Shown piece after piece: positions 11,830-23,329 of a stretch of DNA of 64,000 nucleotides; position 1 is the stretch's first letter, and the number at the start of each line of letters is the position of its first letter. The DNA is taken from contig CM043869.1 of the NCBI GenBank assembly GCA_023846275.1, positions 13,859,501-13,923,500 of the forward strand. Reading direction: 5' to 3'. The notes under the pieces were generated by a model. The model saw nothing but the letters and a program-made list of their open reading frames with translations. It did no database searches and was not told the origin of the DNA. A program made the position numbers and the translations under genes. This DNA comes from Vanilla planifolia (taxonomy: Eukaryota > Streptophyta > Magnoliopsida > Asparagales > Orchidaceae).

Positions 11830-13527
11830 ATGGCTGGATCCAAATGCCGGAAAAGCAACAGGAAGTCCAAAAATTGTGGAAGTGCATCTCCAGATAGGGA
11901 GTGTGCGGAGGATGCTGGTGAAGAAGCTGCTGGAGGCAAGGGGAAGAAAGGACTGGTGATTGGGATGTCTGTCATTGATGGAAAGGATGGGTATCTCTTG
12001 CATGAGCTAGAAATTTCAAATATATCGGCTAGTTCATCGAGTGCGGATGCGGGTACTTCTGAGGAAGGTGCGACCTCGGCCCCCCCATTGCTGTCGCTGG
12101 TGCGGATTGATGTTGAGCAGGGTGACTTAGTTGGTGAAATGGTGGAAGTCCCTGAAACTGTGGGTGCCAGTGTTTTGGCCACTTTAAACAATGCGACTGA
12201 AGCAGCACCGGACAGCGCTACCTTGCTGGACAAGAACGATTCAAGCGAAGCGGCTCAGGCCAACAAAGTCAGCTTTAAGGAAGCATTAACATCCAAGGCT
12301 GCCACGCCCAATGAGGCAGTGACATCCTTTGTGAAGCTGGCTGCAATTGACGTGAAGGCCAGGGCTGCATCCATGGGTGACCCTGTTGACAACGATGAGG
12401 TCGTTATGTCTGATGATGCCTGTCTTAGGCGAATTGAGTTCCACAGATTTGACCTGGTGGGGCGAGTGTATGGTAGCTCTCTTCGGTTTTTTATCATAGC
12501 TCGGGTGCTTCAGAGGCGATGGGGATACCTTAAGAACTTTCGAATCTTTGATATTTCCTCTGGATGCTTCTGTCTTCACTTTGACTCAGTGGATGACAGA
12601 AATGCAGTATGGTTGGGAGGCCCATAGCAAGTTGCTGGTCAGGCCATGGGTTTGGATCTGTGGTCTCCTGATTTTCGACCCAGCGCTTCCACGGCGATGT
12701 GCGCCCCAATCTGGGTGAGATTCCTGGCTCTTCCTCTGGTCTATTGGGATGTTGAGAACATCCTGAGAATCGCAAAGTCGATAGGTGACCCAATTCTCCT
12801 TGATGGTTGGACGGCGGACATGCAGCGTTCGTCATTCGCCCGGGTTTGCGTCAGGGTTGATTTGTCGAAACCACTGAAGCCAGGTAGGTGGCTGAGGGGG
12901 TCCATGGGACATTCATTCCAGCCTTTTGAGTTTGAGGGGCTTCCCAAAATCTGCTTTGCCTGCGGATTCGTGGGTCACTCGGCGGAGCAATGTAAGTCTG
13001 GGCCGACGGGGAATGCTGCTGCAGCAACTGCTGCGGGAGATGGGCGGACTTTGATGAAGGGCTCTGAGAAGGCCTCATCTTCGAGGGTGTCGCTAGACGT
13101 CTCGGCTATCCCGAGGGACCTAACTGCGATCCCGCGAGAACTGCATACCGGACTTGATGCACTGGCCGAGGGGCCATCCCTTAGAAGTGGGAATATTCAA
13201 CCCATGCTGGACAATGAGGAGGGCACAAAGAAGGAGAGACTGGGCCCGTGGATGGTGGTGCAACCAAGGAGGCGGAAGTTGGCCATGAGCACGCGAAGTC
13301 ACAATGCTTCTACAGCTAAGCAGGCTGAGGGGGCAGGCGGTCAAAGTGGTAGAATGAGGAGTAGTTCCCAGTCTAGAGGGAGACCTCCTAGCATAAGTTA
13401 TCGAAGTCTCCATGTGCAAGATATCAAAGGGAAGGCGCCACTGCTGGCTGATGATAGGGCGATGGAAGTCAATTCTCGAAATGAAGCTGTCCTCCGCAAG
13501 GAAGCTGCCTTCTGCATTGGGGGTTAG
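11830..13527 (+). pseudogene. LINE ORF1, nucleic-acid-binding protein with one nonsense codon
   Basis: This is a single frame of 565 codons broken only by a TAG at 12625-12627 (codon 266). The related sequence in this family has Trp in the GGPW motif there, so TGG to TAG is the likely change. The N-terminal 200 residues are Ala/Ser/Glu-rich and low in complexity. From about residue 195 a DUF4283-like domain follows (RFDLVGRVYG, FRIFDISSGCFCLHFDS, GGP-stop, then WVRFLALPLVYWD and FARVCVRVDLSKPL). A CCHC zinc knuckle lies at residues 375-388 (CFACGFVGHSAEQC, nt 12952-12993). The C-terminal tail is basic, with WMVVQPRRRK. In plant LINEs ORF1 binds the RNA and packages it. The start ATG at 11830 is the first in frame after the leader; earlier in-frame starts are not excluded. 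Confidence 0.85.
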
Positions 13528-13752
13528 GGGGATTCCCTCCTTACTGCACTTCGTGGGGTGCAGTGATCCCCTCATTCCCATGAGGGGAAGGTGGCAGTGG
13601 ATGATATTCCTGTGGTACTGTAACTCACTCAGGTCGCGTTGGATGGGCTTTCCCCTGCTGAAGACCTTGGTGGGCGGAGGGTTGAGGCCAATCTTCTGGC
13701 TGTTGTGCTATTCCTCCCATGGTGCGGAGAGGTACTATCTACTTTTCCTCTT

Positions 13753-16700
13753 ATGACTAAAATTTTAGTATGGAATATCAGGGGCATCTATGGCAAGAAG
13801 TCGCGGTGTTTTCTCCAGAGGCTTGTGCGTGAAAGCAAGATCGGGGTGGTTGCCCTAGTTGAGACCAGAGCCCAAAGCTTTGAGCGGAGGGACGTTGATC
13901 GTCTGCTGGGTAAGGAATGGAACTATGTGGTGCAACCTTCGGCAGGGAAGTCTGCTGGCATAGTTGTTCTATGGAGGAGCTGTCTGATGGTGAGTTCCAT
14001 TCATTCGCTGATGCATGCGGTTTCGTTTGAGGTGGGTATGAAAGGGGGCGCGTCCCTCAAGTGCTGTGTTGTCTATGGCTCGAGGGAGACTCTGAAACGT
14101 AAGGAACTGTGGGATTTCTTGAGGAAGGAGGTTGACAATGCTAGCCCATTGCTGGTTGCCGGCGACTTCAATATTGTCATGTCGCAGGGTGAAAAGAAGG
14201 GGGGAAGGAAGTTTAAATTCAGCAGCTTGCAGCAAGAGTTTGCAGATGTGATCCAAGATATCCAGCTGGTAGATCTCATGTTTACTGGGAACAGGTTTAC
14301 GTGGTGTAATGGAAAGCAGGGGGGTGCAAGGATTCTTGAAAGGCCGGACAGAGCGTTGATGAACATTGCAGGCATGCGTGTATTCCTGGGTTGCTCTGTT
14401 GTTCACCTCATGCTGATTGGTTCTGATCACTGTCCTCTCCTCATCAACATTGAAGGGGAGCGAAGGCCTGTTTGCAAGCGCCGCATTCAATTTGAGAGCA
14501 TCTGGTTGCAATTTCCGAAGGCAATGGGGGTTGTGCATCAGGCGTGGAGTCGGCGTACTAAGGGGAATTATATGGAGTGCCTATCAACCAAGTTTCGCAG
14601 GTCGCTTCTGGCTCTGCATACATGGAGCAAGTTGGAGGTTGGTGATATTATGAATGCCAATGCTAACCTTGAACGCAGTATCAATTCCTTGCAAATCAAA
14701 GAGTCTCGAGAGGGATTAAATGTAGAGGAACACTGCCGTCTTGGGCGGTTAATCTTGGACTTCCACCGCGGCTGCGCGCTGGAGGAGCGGTGGTGGTGGC
14801 AAAGGGCGAAACTCCACTGGACCCATCTGGGAGATCGTAATACTCATTTCTTCCATGCTGTCGCGACTGCACGCACCCGTAATAATCTCATTGCCCAGCT
14901 GAAGGATGATTCGGGCAGCATAGTCACTTCGCTGGACTCTATGGGTGCAATCTTGGAACCCTTCTTTCAGATGAAGTGGGGTGGTGGGGTGACGCCCCTA
15001 CCTATTCTGAAGCATGTGCTGCACGCCAGTGTGAATGATGCTCAGGCAACTATGCTGGCCTGCCCTGTGACTGAACAGGAGGTTATCTTGGCCATCAAAG
15101 CTGCGAGGAGGAACAAGGCCCCTGGCCTGGATGGGGTTACTGCGGAGTTTGTCCAGGGATATTGGCATATCACTCAAGGTGACACTATACGTGCGGTGCT
15201 CTCCTTCTTCGCTGAAAAGCAAATGCCTGAATGCTGGAAGGATACTCTTATTGTCCTTGCACCAAAATCTCATGGCGCATGCAGGTCGGATCAGTTCAGG
15301 CCAATAAGCTTATGTAACTTCATCTACAAAGTTGTTGCACGAGTTCTTGTTGAAAGGATTAAGCCAATTCTTCCTGTCCTCATATCAAGGGAACAGGGGG
15401 CGTTTGTGCCTGGAAGATGTATTGCAGACAATATATTCATGGCCCAGGAAATGGCTTCGCGAATGCACTTATCCTCTGCGAGGGCTCGACTCATGACAGT
15501 TAAAGTGGACATGGAGCAAGCCTATGATACGGTGCAATGGGAGTGTGTGATGAACATATTGAAAGCTATGGGGTTTCCGTCCATCTGGTGCGACTGGGTT
15601 GAGGCATGCATTGTAAACCCTAGGTATGGGGTCCTGCTCAATGGCGTTCGGCTTCCCTGGATCCATGCGAAACGCGGTCTGCGTCAAGGCTGTCCCCTTT
15701 CGCCGTATTTATTCACTTTTGTGATGGAGTATCTCTCCACAATTATGCATAACTACGAGTCCAGGTCACTGCTTGGGTTTCGACCTGGGAAGAACTCTCC
15801 GCTTGTTTCCCATCTTTTGTTTGCTAACGACATCCTGGTGTATGCATTGGCCACATGTGCTGCGGCGCACGCAGTTAATATGGCCATGCAGGAGTTTTGC
15901 AGAGCCACGGGAATGAGTGTTAACAGTGCGAAGTCTAAGGTTTTCTTCAGTAAACTCACTAGCACTAAAAGAAAGAAGGTGATTGCGAGGAAATTGAATA
16001 TGGCGCATGGGGAGAACCTTTGCTATATGGGAGTTCCAATTTCGGCAAAATTAATTAAGTTGAAGGATGTTAAGTTCTTGCTCCGAAAGATCGATGACCA
16101 GGTGATGAAATGGCGCGTCAGGCATCTGTCACTTGCTGGGAGGGTTGCCATGATCAAATGCGTACTCAACTCTATCCCCACTCATCTGCTAAGTCATTGT
16201 GTCCTTCCGAAGCATGCCATTGACATGGCGGAGCAGAAGATTAGGAATTTTCTTTGGTATGGTGCGACTGGTGACAGGAGGATGCATTATGCTAGCTGGG
16301 AGAAGGTTACTTTGCCCAAGGCTGCGGGGGGCCTTGGCCTTCTTGACCTGCGCACTTGGCAGCGGGTTCTGATTATGAAACATTGCAAAAGATTGATTGG
16401 GCGCGAAGGGAACCCCTGGGTGTGCACCATGGCTGCTAAATAAGGTGCTGCTCACTCCCTTGTTAAGACTCCGAGGGGGGCATCCCATGCATGCAGGCTT
16501 CTTGTTGCTGGTATGCCGGTCGCTCTTGCAAACTTTGTGTGGAGAATTGGTGACGGCAAGGATGTTTTATTTGCTGAAGACAACTGGCTTGGGGTGCTCC
16601 CAATTTGCCTGTGGCCTACGTTCATCAACATGGCGGTGGACTGGCCAACACATGTTAGTGCATGCGTTGCTGATGTGGGTGTTTGGAACGTAGCAAGCAT

Positions 16701-17826
16701 TAGGGCTTGGGCCAACGACCTCCTTTTTGACCGCGTCTTGCACCTACCTTGGGCTCGAAATCATGACATGCTTGTGCAGCTGCAGACGGAGTCGCCCCAG
16801 GTCAACAATTCAATACTTTACTTGCAACTCCGCGGTGCTAATGCGGGTGAGGACATGGGAAATTATTATGCTAATATGGAGTGCCTCAAGATGATCTGGA
16901 AAGTTAAGGCACTGCCTAGGGTGAAATTTTTCCTTTGGCGTCTGATTGGTGATCACCTCCCTACTACAGCATGGCTGGCCCGTAGAAGACTTGCCGAGTG
17001 CAGTAGCTGTGTTTGGGGTTGTAATGCTGACGAGACGCCGGAACACTTTATCTAGGAGTGCCCGTGTGCACAAGTCCTCTGGAGTAGCTACCAACTTCAT
17101 GAGGCCGTATCTGCCCTCGATCTTTGCCATGGTGAGGGCACTGGGTATGATTTCTTGCAGCGGTTCTATGAGCTTGTGGCAGCGCCTGGGCGACGCGAAG
17201 CTAACAGTATGAAGCACGCTATAACCCTAGCCACGGCAATGTACTACATCTGGGAACTCCGCAATGCGAAGAAGCACTATGACGAAAGGCCAAACTACAG
17301 TCTCATTTTGAGGAAGCTGCAGATTGAGGTTGCTCTGCATCACTGAATGCGCCCTTCCAAGTCCTGCGGGAACTTGCTCAGTTCACCTGAACTGAACGTA
17401 GCCCAAAACTGGGTTCCTCCTCCCACTGGATGGGTTAAATTCAATTGTGACGCAGCTGTTGGGGACCACTTGACGGGTCTTGGCCTGGTGGCTAGGGATC
17501 ATGTGGGGAAGCCCCTGCTGGTGATGGGAAAGAAAGTGATCTCTCAAGCGAGTGCAACCATGGAAGCCTATGCTATGCTGGAGGCCCTGGAAGTGGCTAG
17601 AACCGAGCTCCCAGACACTCGGGCCATCGAGGTCCAAACTGACTCGATGCTGGCCATGTTGGACGTGCGTGCTATCCTTGCCCAGGCGCCCACGGGGGGT
17701 ATATATGCCAAAGCAATCCTCCATGCTCGGGATCTTGATGCCCTTGTCATTTCTTGTATCAATAAGGAAGGTAAAGCGTCGGCAGACTGGGTGGCGCGTG
17801 CTGCGTGCCGGTCTAGCTTCAGCTAG
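13753..17826 (+). pseudogene. LINE ORF2 (endonuclease-RT-RNase H) with three nonsense codons
   Basis: One frame of 1357 codons is broken by TAA at 16441, TAG at 17053 and TGA at 17344. The truncated copy upstream shows Tyr, Trp and Arg at the corresponding places. Domains: an apurinic-like endonuclease at residues 4-230 (WNIRG at 7-11, Glu37 in LVETR, GDFNIV near 137, S-D-H at 224-226); RT at about 470-760 (FRPISLCNFIYK, Asp586 in KVDMEQAYD, LRQGCPLSPYLF); a zinc-binding RVT region around 1060-1120 (TPEHFI-stop-ECP); and a C-terminal RNase H (NCDAAVGD, MEAYAMLEAL, QTDSML). The RT box expected to read FADD reads FAND, Asn692-Asp693 (nt 15826-15831), so a metal-binding Asp is lost. The start at 13753 was chosen because the endonuclease domain begins there; the open frame extends further upstream to 13639. 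Confidence 0.9.
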
Positions 17827-17948
17827 GGATGGGATGTGCCTCTCCCTGAGCCGTTACGCAAATTACTGTTTTTTGATTTCCTGTTTGACCCTCCGTAGAG
17901 GACGCTGCATGTATTTGCCCCTTCGCTTTAACGAAGGTTTTATTTTCA

Positions 17949-17960
17949 GGAAAAAGCGAA
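17949..17960 (+). repeat. Right target-site duplication of the full-length LINE
   Basis: GGAAAAAGCGAA is identical to 11240-11251. It directly follows the LINE 3' end, and AT-rich flank resumes after it. Confidence 0.7.
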
Positions 17961-20900
17961 CGTTTTCTAGTTTTAAAAAAAGATTTTATAAAAGCACTTC
18001 CTGAATATACTTTAAAAATTAATTAATTTTTCTATATGATATTTTGAAATGTCGCACCCTAAAAGAACTTAGTTTTCAACCAAGATTATTTTGAACAAAG
18101 TATTCATTTTTTAGTTCAAAAATATTTTTGTAAAGCTATTATCAAGAATTGTTTTTTTAGTTCATTTTTTGTTTTTGTTTTTTTGACATAAATTTATAAT
18201 TTTTAAAGTATATTTGGCTAAATATATTGGTCTAGTTTTTTAAATGTCTTAATTGTTTAGCCGTACGACAAGTTAAGTTGAAGCCCCCAACTAACGATAA
18301 ATAGCTTTAACCGAATGATGTGAAAGCGATTATGGTGGAAGCCAAAAGACATCACAAATGACTGAAGACAAAGTTTACATTTAAGACTCGTTTTTATTTG
18401 ATTAATTAATTAATTAATTAATTAAAAAATATAGTATTATATATTATTTTAAAAAGTCTTGTTTTTTATAATACATTTTTTTAAAAGCACTAAATGAATC
18501 TTTTGTATCATAAAATAACGAAGATATCATTTGCCATTTTGTTTAAAAATAATTTAAAATTTTCAGTTTATTTTATTGAAACAAAAAGTTTTTCTCGTTT
18601 TTTAAAATAAAAAAAGAATATTTTTTCAAAATGATTGGTCAAATGTCACGTTTTTATTTTGAATAATTTTTTTTTTCAGATTTGATCAAGTTGGGGCTTG
18701 GAAGAATTTTTAATTAAAGCGTTGATAAATTTGTAATATTTTTATACTTTATGGCACACCTAATCTTGACACGCTTCATTTGTTTTTGGTATGTGGACCC
18801 AACTGAGCCAATGGTTTTTCACCACCTCAGCCTTGTGAAAAGCGTGCCGAAATTTTTTGAAGATCAATCATACGGTTGTCATTGGAACGCGTAGAGCCGT
18901 AGAGGCCTCATTCGCACGAGAAGCATGTTAACCATTGTTTAGAGGTTTTACGATTTTGTTTTCCAATAATGTTTTAAAATCACTTTAAAAATTTTCTTTA
19001 TTTTTAAAATTAGAAATAAGTAAATATTCATAAATGTTTTTTTTACCAAAAATATATTTTTAATATAAGTTTATTATTCCTAAGAATCCATGCAAGATCC
19101 CATAGAGAAAATTCTTAGCACGTATTTTATTTGGAATCATTTTTTATAAAATAAACAAATTCTCAAATGAAATATTATTTCCTAATATTATAATAGGTTT
19201 ATGCACCTAACAATTCGACGAGATCATTTATAGAATTAAAGAGAAAGCATCTAGTTGAACAATGAGATAAGAGAAGTTATTGTTTTACATCAATATTTTT
19301 TATTTGATTTAAGACATTATAATATTTATTATATAATGTTTTACTGATTACAAAATTGTTATATTTATTTGAATTTTCATGCTATTATTTTTATGACATA
19401 TACATCCTCATTAAGAAAATTTTTTAAAATTTTATAAAGATGATTTTGTAATAATTTTTAACTTAGAAAAGTAATGAATATCACTTATATCACTTGTCGT
19501 TCAAAGTAATTATGATGTTTATTCTTGGTTCATTAAGTTAATAAGTGACATCAATATGATTATGTACAAAACATATAATTATTATAATTGGTTTGAAATG
19601 CATCTTTTTTTACTTGTCTCAACATTCTCTTCATATTTTATAAGCTATTTTAATATATGCATTGTCCTACTACTCACCACTTCACATCAGAAAAACAACT
19701 CATCAAATTTCTTAATAGTATTTCAGATTTTTGTATTTTTTTCTATAATATCTTTTCCTCATCACATATATTGTCAAAGTGCAAATTAGGAAGAAAAAAA
19801 AATGATTTCTCAAAAAAAAATTATGATTTACTTTTACCATAAGCTCATCCATTGGAACATTAAAAAACAAAAGAACATAACTTGCTCCTCTATCGAAGCA
19901 AAATCACGCTAAGTTGCTACCAATACTATCCAAATCAATTAGATTTGCTCAATCTTATTTGTGTTTCACATTTATTTTTTACACACTTTTATTTTTTTAG
20001 TGTGGTATTAGTGAATAATATCATAATAATCAGAAAAAAAAAATAAGTGTAGATAAGCGATACAACTCTTGACTAGTTCTTAATTGTTGAGTGGACCGTC
20101 AAGATAACTAAGGATAGTATTACTTTTCTTAATCAAAATTTAAGAATATATAACATTAGGCTCATCCAAATTCAAAAAAAGGTGTTTTAGTACATCTAAT
20201 TTTGGATACAAATTTGATTAGAGAATGAAGATTCTAAAATAAAAGTAGAATAAATAAAATAATTAATCTAATCATTTATTATTTTTTGTTTCTTGTTATG
20301 TGTCATCCACATAGTCTTTTTTATACACATAGCTATTAATTAGTCTTCTCTTGAACTTTGTCATCCATATTTGGCCTCTTTTGGTCTACATGATTTCATT
20401 ATTCTCTAATTATGTTGTCAAGAATTGCCTACGAGAGCCTAGTTGGTTAAACCACATTAACAATTAGAATCCCTCTCTCTCTAATAATTTCAAATTTAGG
20501 AATCAATGACACCCTTATCTTAGCTAGCTAGTCCTAATGAAACTATTTAAGTGAACATTTTTTTATCATTTACTATTTCACATATTTAATTCCCATTAAG
20601 CATTGTAAAGTTTTCAATTAATATTTCTTTCTTTAGGTTTGTCCTACCTTGTCATTTTCTTGAATTGTAATATGTTACATTATTTTATATCTACTCTTAT
20701 ATAAGTCCATTTTCACCTTGAAATTAAGGGATTTGGATCCAAAGCATTGTGGGCATCCTATGCCCTTGTGTACTTGCTTATAATTCATTGTTTTTAATTT
20801 TATTCTTTTTTTTTTCTCTTGCTTTTTGCTTTTGCCTTAGGTGCAGAGCCATTATTTTAATAAAGTCGTCTTAGTTATACCCTTTTTTGTTGTTGTGGTC

Positions 20901-22060
20901 ATAATTTTTATTATTTTGACAATTGTTCATATTACCAATCGTGTTCTAATATTTTCACTTTTTCTCATACCTTTATAATTTACGTACACATTATTACGAT
21001 ATCCTCACACTGTTGGAGTAGCATTTGCGCGTGTTACTAATTGTGTTTAACATCAAGAAAACAAAAAAATTAAAAATAAAATATGCATTAGTCAAATAAA
21101 CATGTAATAAAGTTAAATATTTAAAAAATATAAATAATATGAAATATAGAATAATATAAAAAGAAGAAAAGACAATAAATAAATTAGTGAAAAAATATGA
21201 TAAAATTAAGAGCATAATAACTTGTAATAAACTTAAAATCACAAAATCATAATCTTTGAAGTGTAAAATTTATAAAGAGAAAACTTTGTATCCAAAATAA
21301 GATGAAAGATAAGTAGTAGATAGATAAAAATTGGCAAATGTTTTTGGGCAAAGTATTTTGACAAAAAAAATCATTATATTCAATTTATAAGAACAATATG
21401 ACTATTATGTATAAAAATCATCAAATATAATTTGAATTCATTTATTAATCCCTTTGTATTTACAATTAATGCATTTTTCTAATTTGGACATATTATAACA
21501 AATTGTTTTGATGTATGACTTTTTTATTATGATGAACACTTTCACAAGAAAGATAAAATGTAATATAATTTAGTGAGATGAAAAAGCATGATTATAATAT
21601 AATAATATTTTGTAAACATTGATTGAGATAAAACTCAATGTTTTGAAACATATGAAACATGTTTCAAAATAGAAACTAAAAAACAAAATGTTGTTTATCT
21701 TTATGAAAAAAATGATCAAATAGAGAAAAGATTAATAATTATAAGAGTTTAAAATTCTTAAATATTTTTTTATCCTTTTTAAAAATTAAGAAATAATTTC
21801 TAATTAACACAAAAAAGATGGATCAATATGATGAATTATAGTTTTCTTTAAAAATAAATTAATGATTTTGAATATGGGTATAAATTAAAAAATCTTAAAT
21901 TTGTTAATACATTCAACCAATTATCCAAAGTACATCAATTCTATTATTTATTTTGAATCATGAATTCAAAAACATCCAACCAAATAATCAAATATGATTT
22001 TTGAAAATAATATTTTGGGAAAAGATGATTTTTTAAATTGCTGAAAATAAATAAGTTGTA
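17961..22060. other. AT-rich intergenic DNA between the LINE and the intact gene
   Basis: No gene is recognised. A modestly G+C-richer patch lies at about 18780-18950 (it includes CCAATGG and GAGGCCTCATTCGCACGAG) but has no sustained open frame. An (ATTA)6 tract sits at 18401-18424. The rest has only short biased frames. Confidence 0.5.
18401..18424. repeat. (ATTA)6 microsatellite
   Basis: Six uninterrupted tetranucleotide units in otherwise AT-rich spacer. Confidence 0.9.
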
Positions 22061-22063
22061 CTT

Positions 22064-22070
22064 ACGTGGA
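22064..22070 (+). promoter_or_regulatory. ACGTGG (ABRE/G-box-like) element
   Basis: ACGTGGA lies about 150 bp upstream of the TATA box of the intact gene. ACGT-core elements bind bZIP factors in plants. A single short match is weak evidence. Confidence 0.25.
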
Positions 22071-22213
22071 CAAATTTCTTAATCTATACAGTGGTTTACA
22101 TATGCGGGATTGAAAGCAGGCAATAATAACAATTGGGGACCAGGCTTGGCCAAGCATGGCCGTCACCTGTTTGTCCACACCTTCCTCTCACAGCGATTTT
22201 TCCGATTTCTGTG

Positions 22214-22222
22214 TATATAAAG
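22214..22222 (+). promoter_or_regulatory. TATA box of the five-exon gene
   Basis: TATATAAAG lies 78 bp upstream of the start codon. The following 70 bases are C/A-rich and lack an upstream ATG, as is usual for a short plant 5' UTR. Confidence 0.7.
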
Positions 22223-22299
22223 CCAGAGTTCTACTATCAAACCATCCCAAAACCAACAAAAAGCAAGACAACTCCTCGTAACTCTCTTGTACCTCCCGA

Positions 22300-23329
22300 A
22301 TGGCTCAATCTATCCGCTCCTACAGTTGGTCAGATCTCCGCCTCCAACAGCTGCACCGCTCTCTCGCTCGCACTTCTATTCCGCGCCGAATCATCGCCTT
22401 CTCGGCCGTTAAGCTGCTCCACGGCCGACCACCAGTCCTCAAAACCACTCATGCTTCAGCTTCCGAGCAGGACTTTGTCCAAACAACCCTAGAAGACACG
22501 AGGTATTTGTTTCTAAAGATTAGCTCTTGCAAGTTGACTTTTCATTTAACTAATATGCTCTTGGTACAAATAAATTTTAGCTCCCTTTTAAACTCCCAAG
22601 GGGATTCATCAGCTCAAACCAGTAATGCTCCGAATCCACGTATCTTCTCGCTCGACAACATCCCTACATGGTAATTGAGCACAAAAGTGGCAATCTTGAG
22701 TGCTATCAGTTGATTCTTATTCTAAGTATTCTTTTTTCTTTTTTTTGGGTTTCTCAGGGGTAAGGTTATATTGGGTTCCTTGTTCGTTTTGGCTATTCCA
22801 TTCGGCGGCAAAATGATCCAGTTACGAGGTACTGTAATGTTTGCTGGTGCCCTTTGAAACAAAACCGATTATTTACAAACAAATCGATGTTTACAGTTAT
22901 GGCGGAAAGAGTGGATTCGGTGGTGGAGGTCGTGCACACGGTGGCGGAGGCAGCTGAGAAGGTGGCCGGAGATTTGGCCGAAGTGCTCCCTGAAGGAGAC
23001 CTCAAACAAACGGCGATCAAGTTGGAGAGAATTGCTTCCTTTGTGGACAAGCATGCAGAGTACGCTGATAGCATCATTGATAAGGTGATTTCAATTCACA
23101 GGCCTTATGTTTCGGAAGCTCTCAACACTATACCCTAACATGGAAGTGTTTTCTTGTTTGAAGTATACATTTGTGGTTGGTGCCATTGAGGTTTTTCTGA
23201 TTTGGGCAGGTTGATGATGTGGTGGAGGAGTTAGAAATAAAGTTGCAGCCGCTTAATGTGGAAGAGAAGTCAGTGGCAGAGAAGGTTGCGAGTTCTACCG
23301 AGGCTGAAGTGAAGGGTGGTCAGCAATGA
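22300..23329 (+). CDS. Putative plastid-targeted single-pass membrane protein, unknown function (5 exons)
   Basis: Exons join without a break: 22300-22502, 22581-22670, 22758-22828, 22897-23084 and 23210-23329, giving 223 residues. All four introns are GT-AG and short (68-125 bp), and the intron phases agree. The start is the first ATG after the TATA box. Residues 1-60 are rich in Ser, Arg and Leu with almost no acidic residues before position 57, like a chloroplast (or possibly mitochondrial) transit peptide. Residues 101-115 are hydrophobic (VILGSLFVLAIPFGG), followed by a basic turn, so one short membrane span is likely. Residues 123-223 are Val/Ala/Glu/Lys-rich and strongly helical in pattern (DSVVEVVHTVAEAAEKVAGD; SFVDKHAEYADSIIDK), then an acidic, Lys-rich tail. 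I do not recognise the family. It resembles small plant plastid proteins of unknown function only in general layout. It is intact and carries no sign of decay. Confidence 0.85.

Larger units (their letters stand above)
11252..17948 (+). mobile_element. Full-length L1-type LINE (two ORFs, inactive)
   Basis: This 6.7-kb element is bounded by 12-bp target-site duplications and contains, in order, a repeat-rich 5' leader (11252-11829), ORF1 (11830-13527), a 225-bp spacer and ORF2 (13753-17826), then a short 3' UTR ending in TTTTATTTTCA without a long poly(A). This is the standard architecture of plant L1-clade LINEs, which move by target-primed reverse transcription. G+C content is much higher than in the flanks. 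Both ORFs keep one consistent frame over their length but carry four nonsense codons in total plus an RT active-site change, so the copy cannot move autonomously. It shares its 3' end and ORF2 with the truncated copy 955 bp upstream on the same strand. Confidence 0.92.

Noticed and set aside
11219..13581. Minus-strand open frames over the LINE leader and ORF1
   Set aside because: They are shadows of the G+C-rich plus-strand ORF and of the purine-rich repeats, with no domain of their own.
13969..17762. Long minus-strand frames (up to 189 codons) opposite LINE ORF2
   Set aside because: The plus strand carries clear endonuclease, RT and RNase H motifs. The opposite frames are a composition side effect.
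22300..22674. Unspliced 124-codon reading of exon 1 through intron 1
   Set aside because: The spliced model with consensus GT-AG borders joins all five exons in phase. The unspliced reading stops just after exon 2.
22793..23077. Minus-strand 94-codon frame over the intact gene
   Set aside because: It overlaps a coding exon with good splice sites on the plus strand and has no recognisable features.
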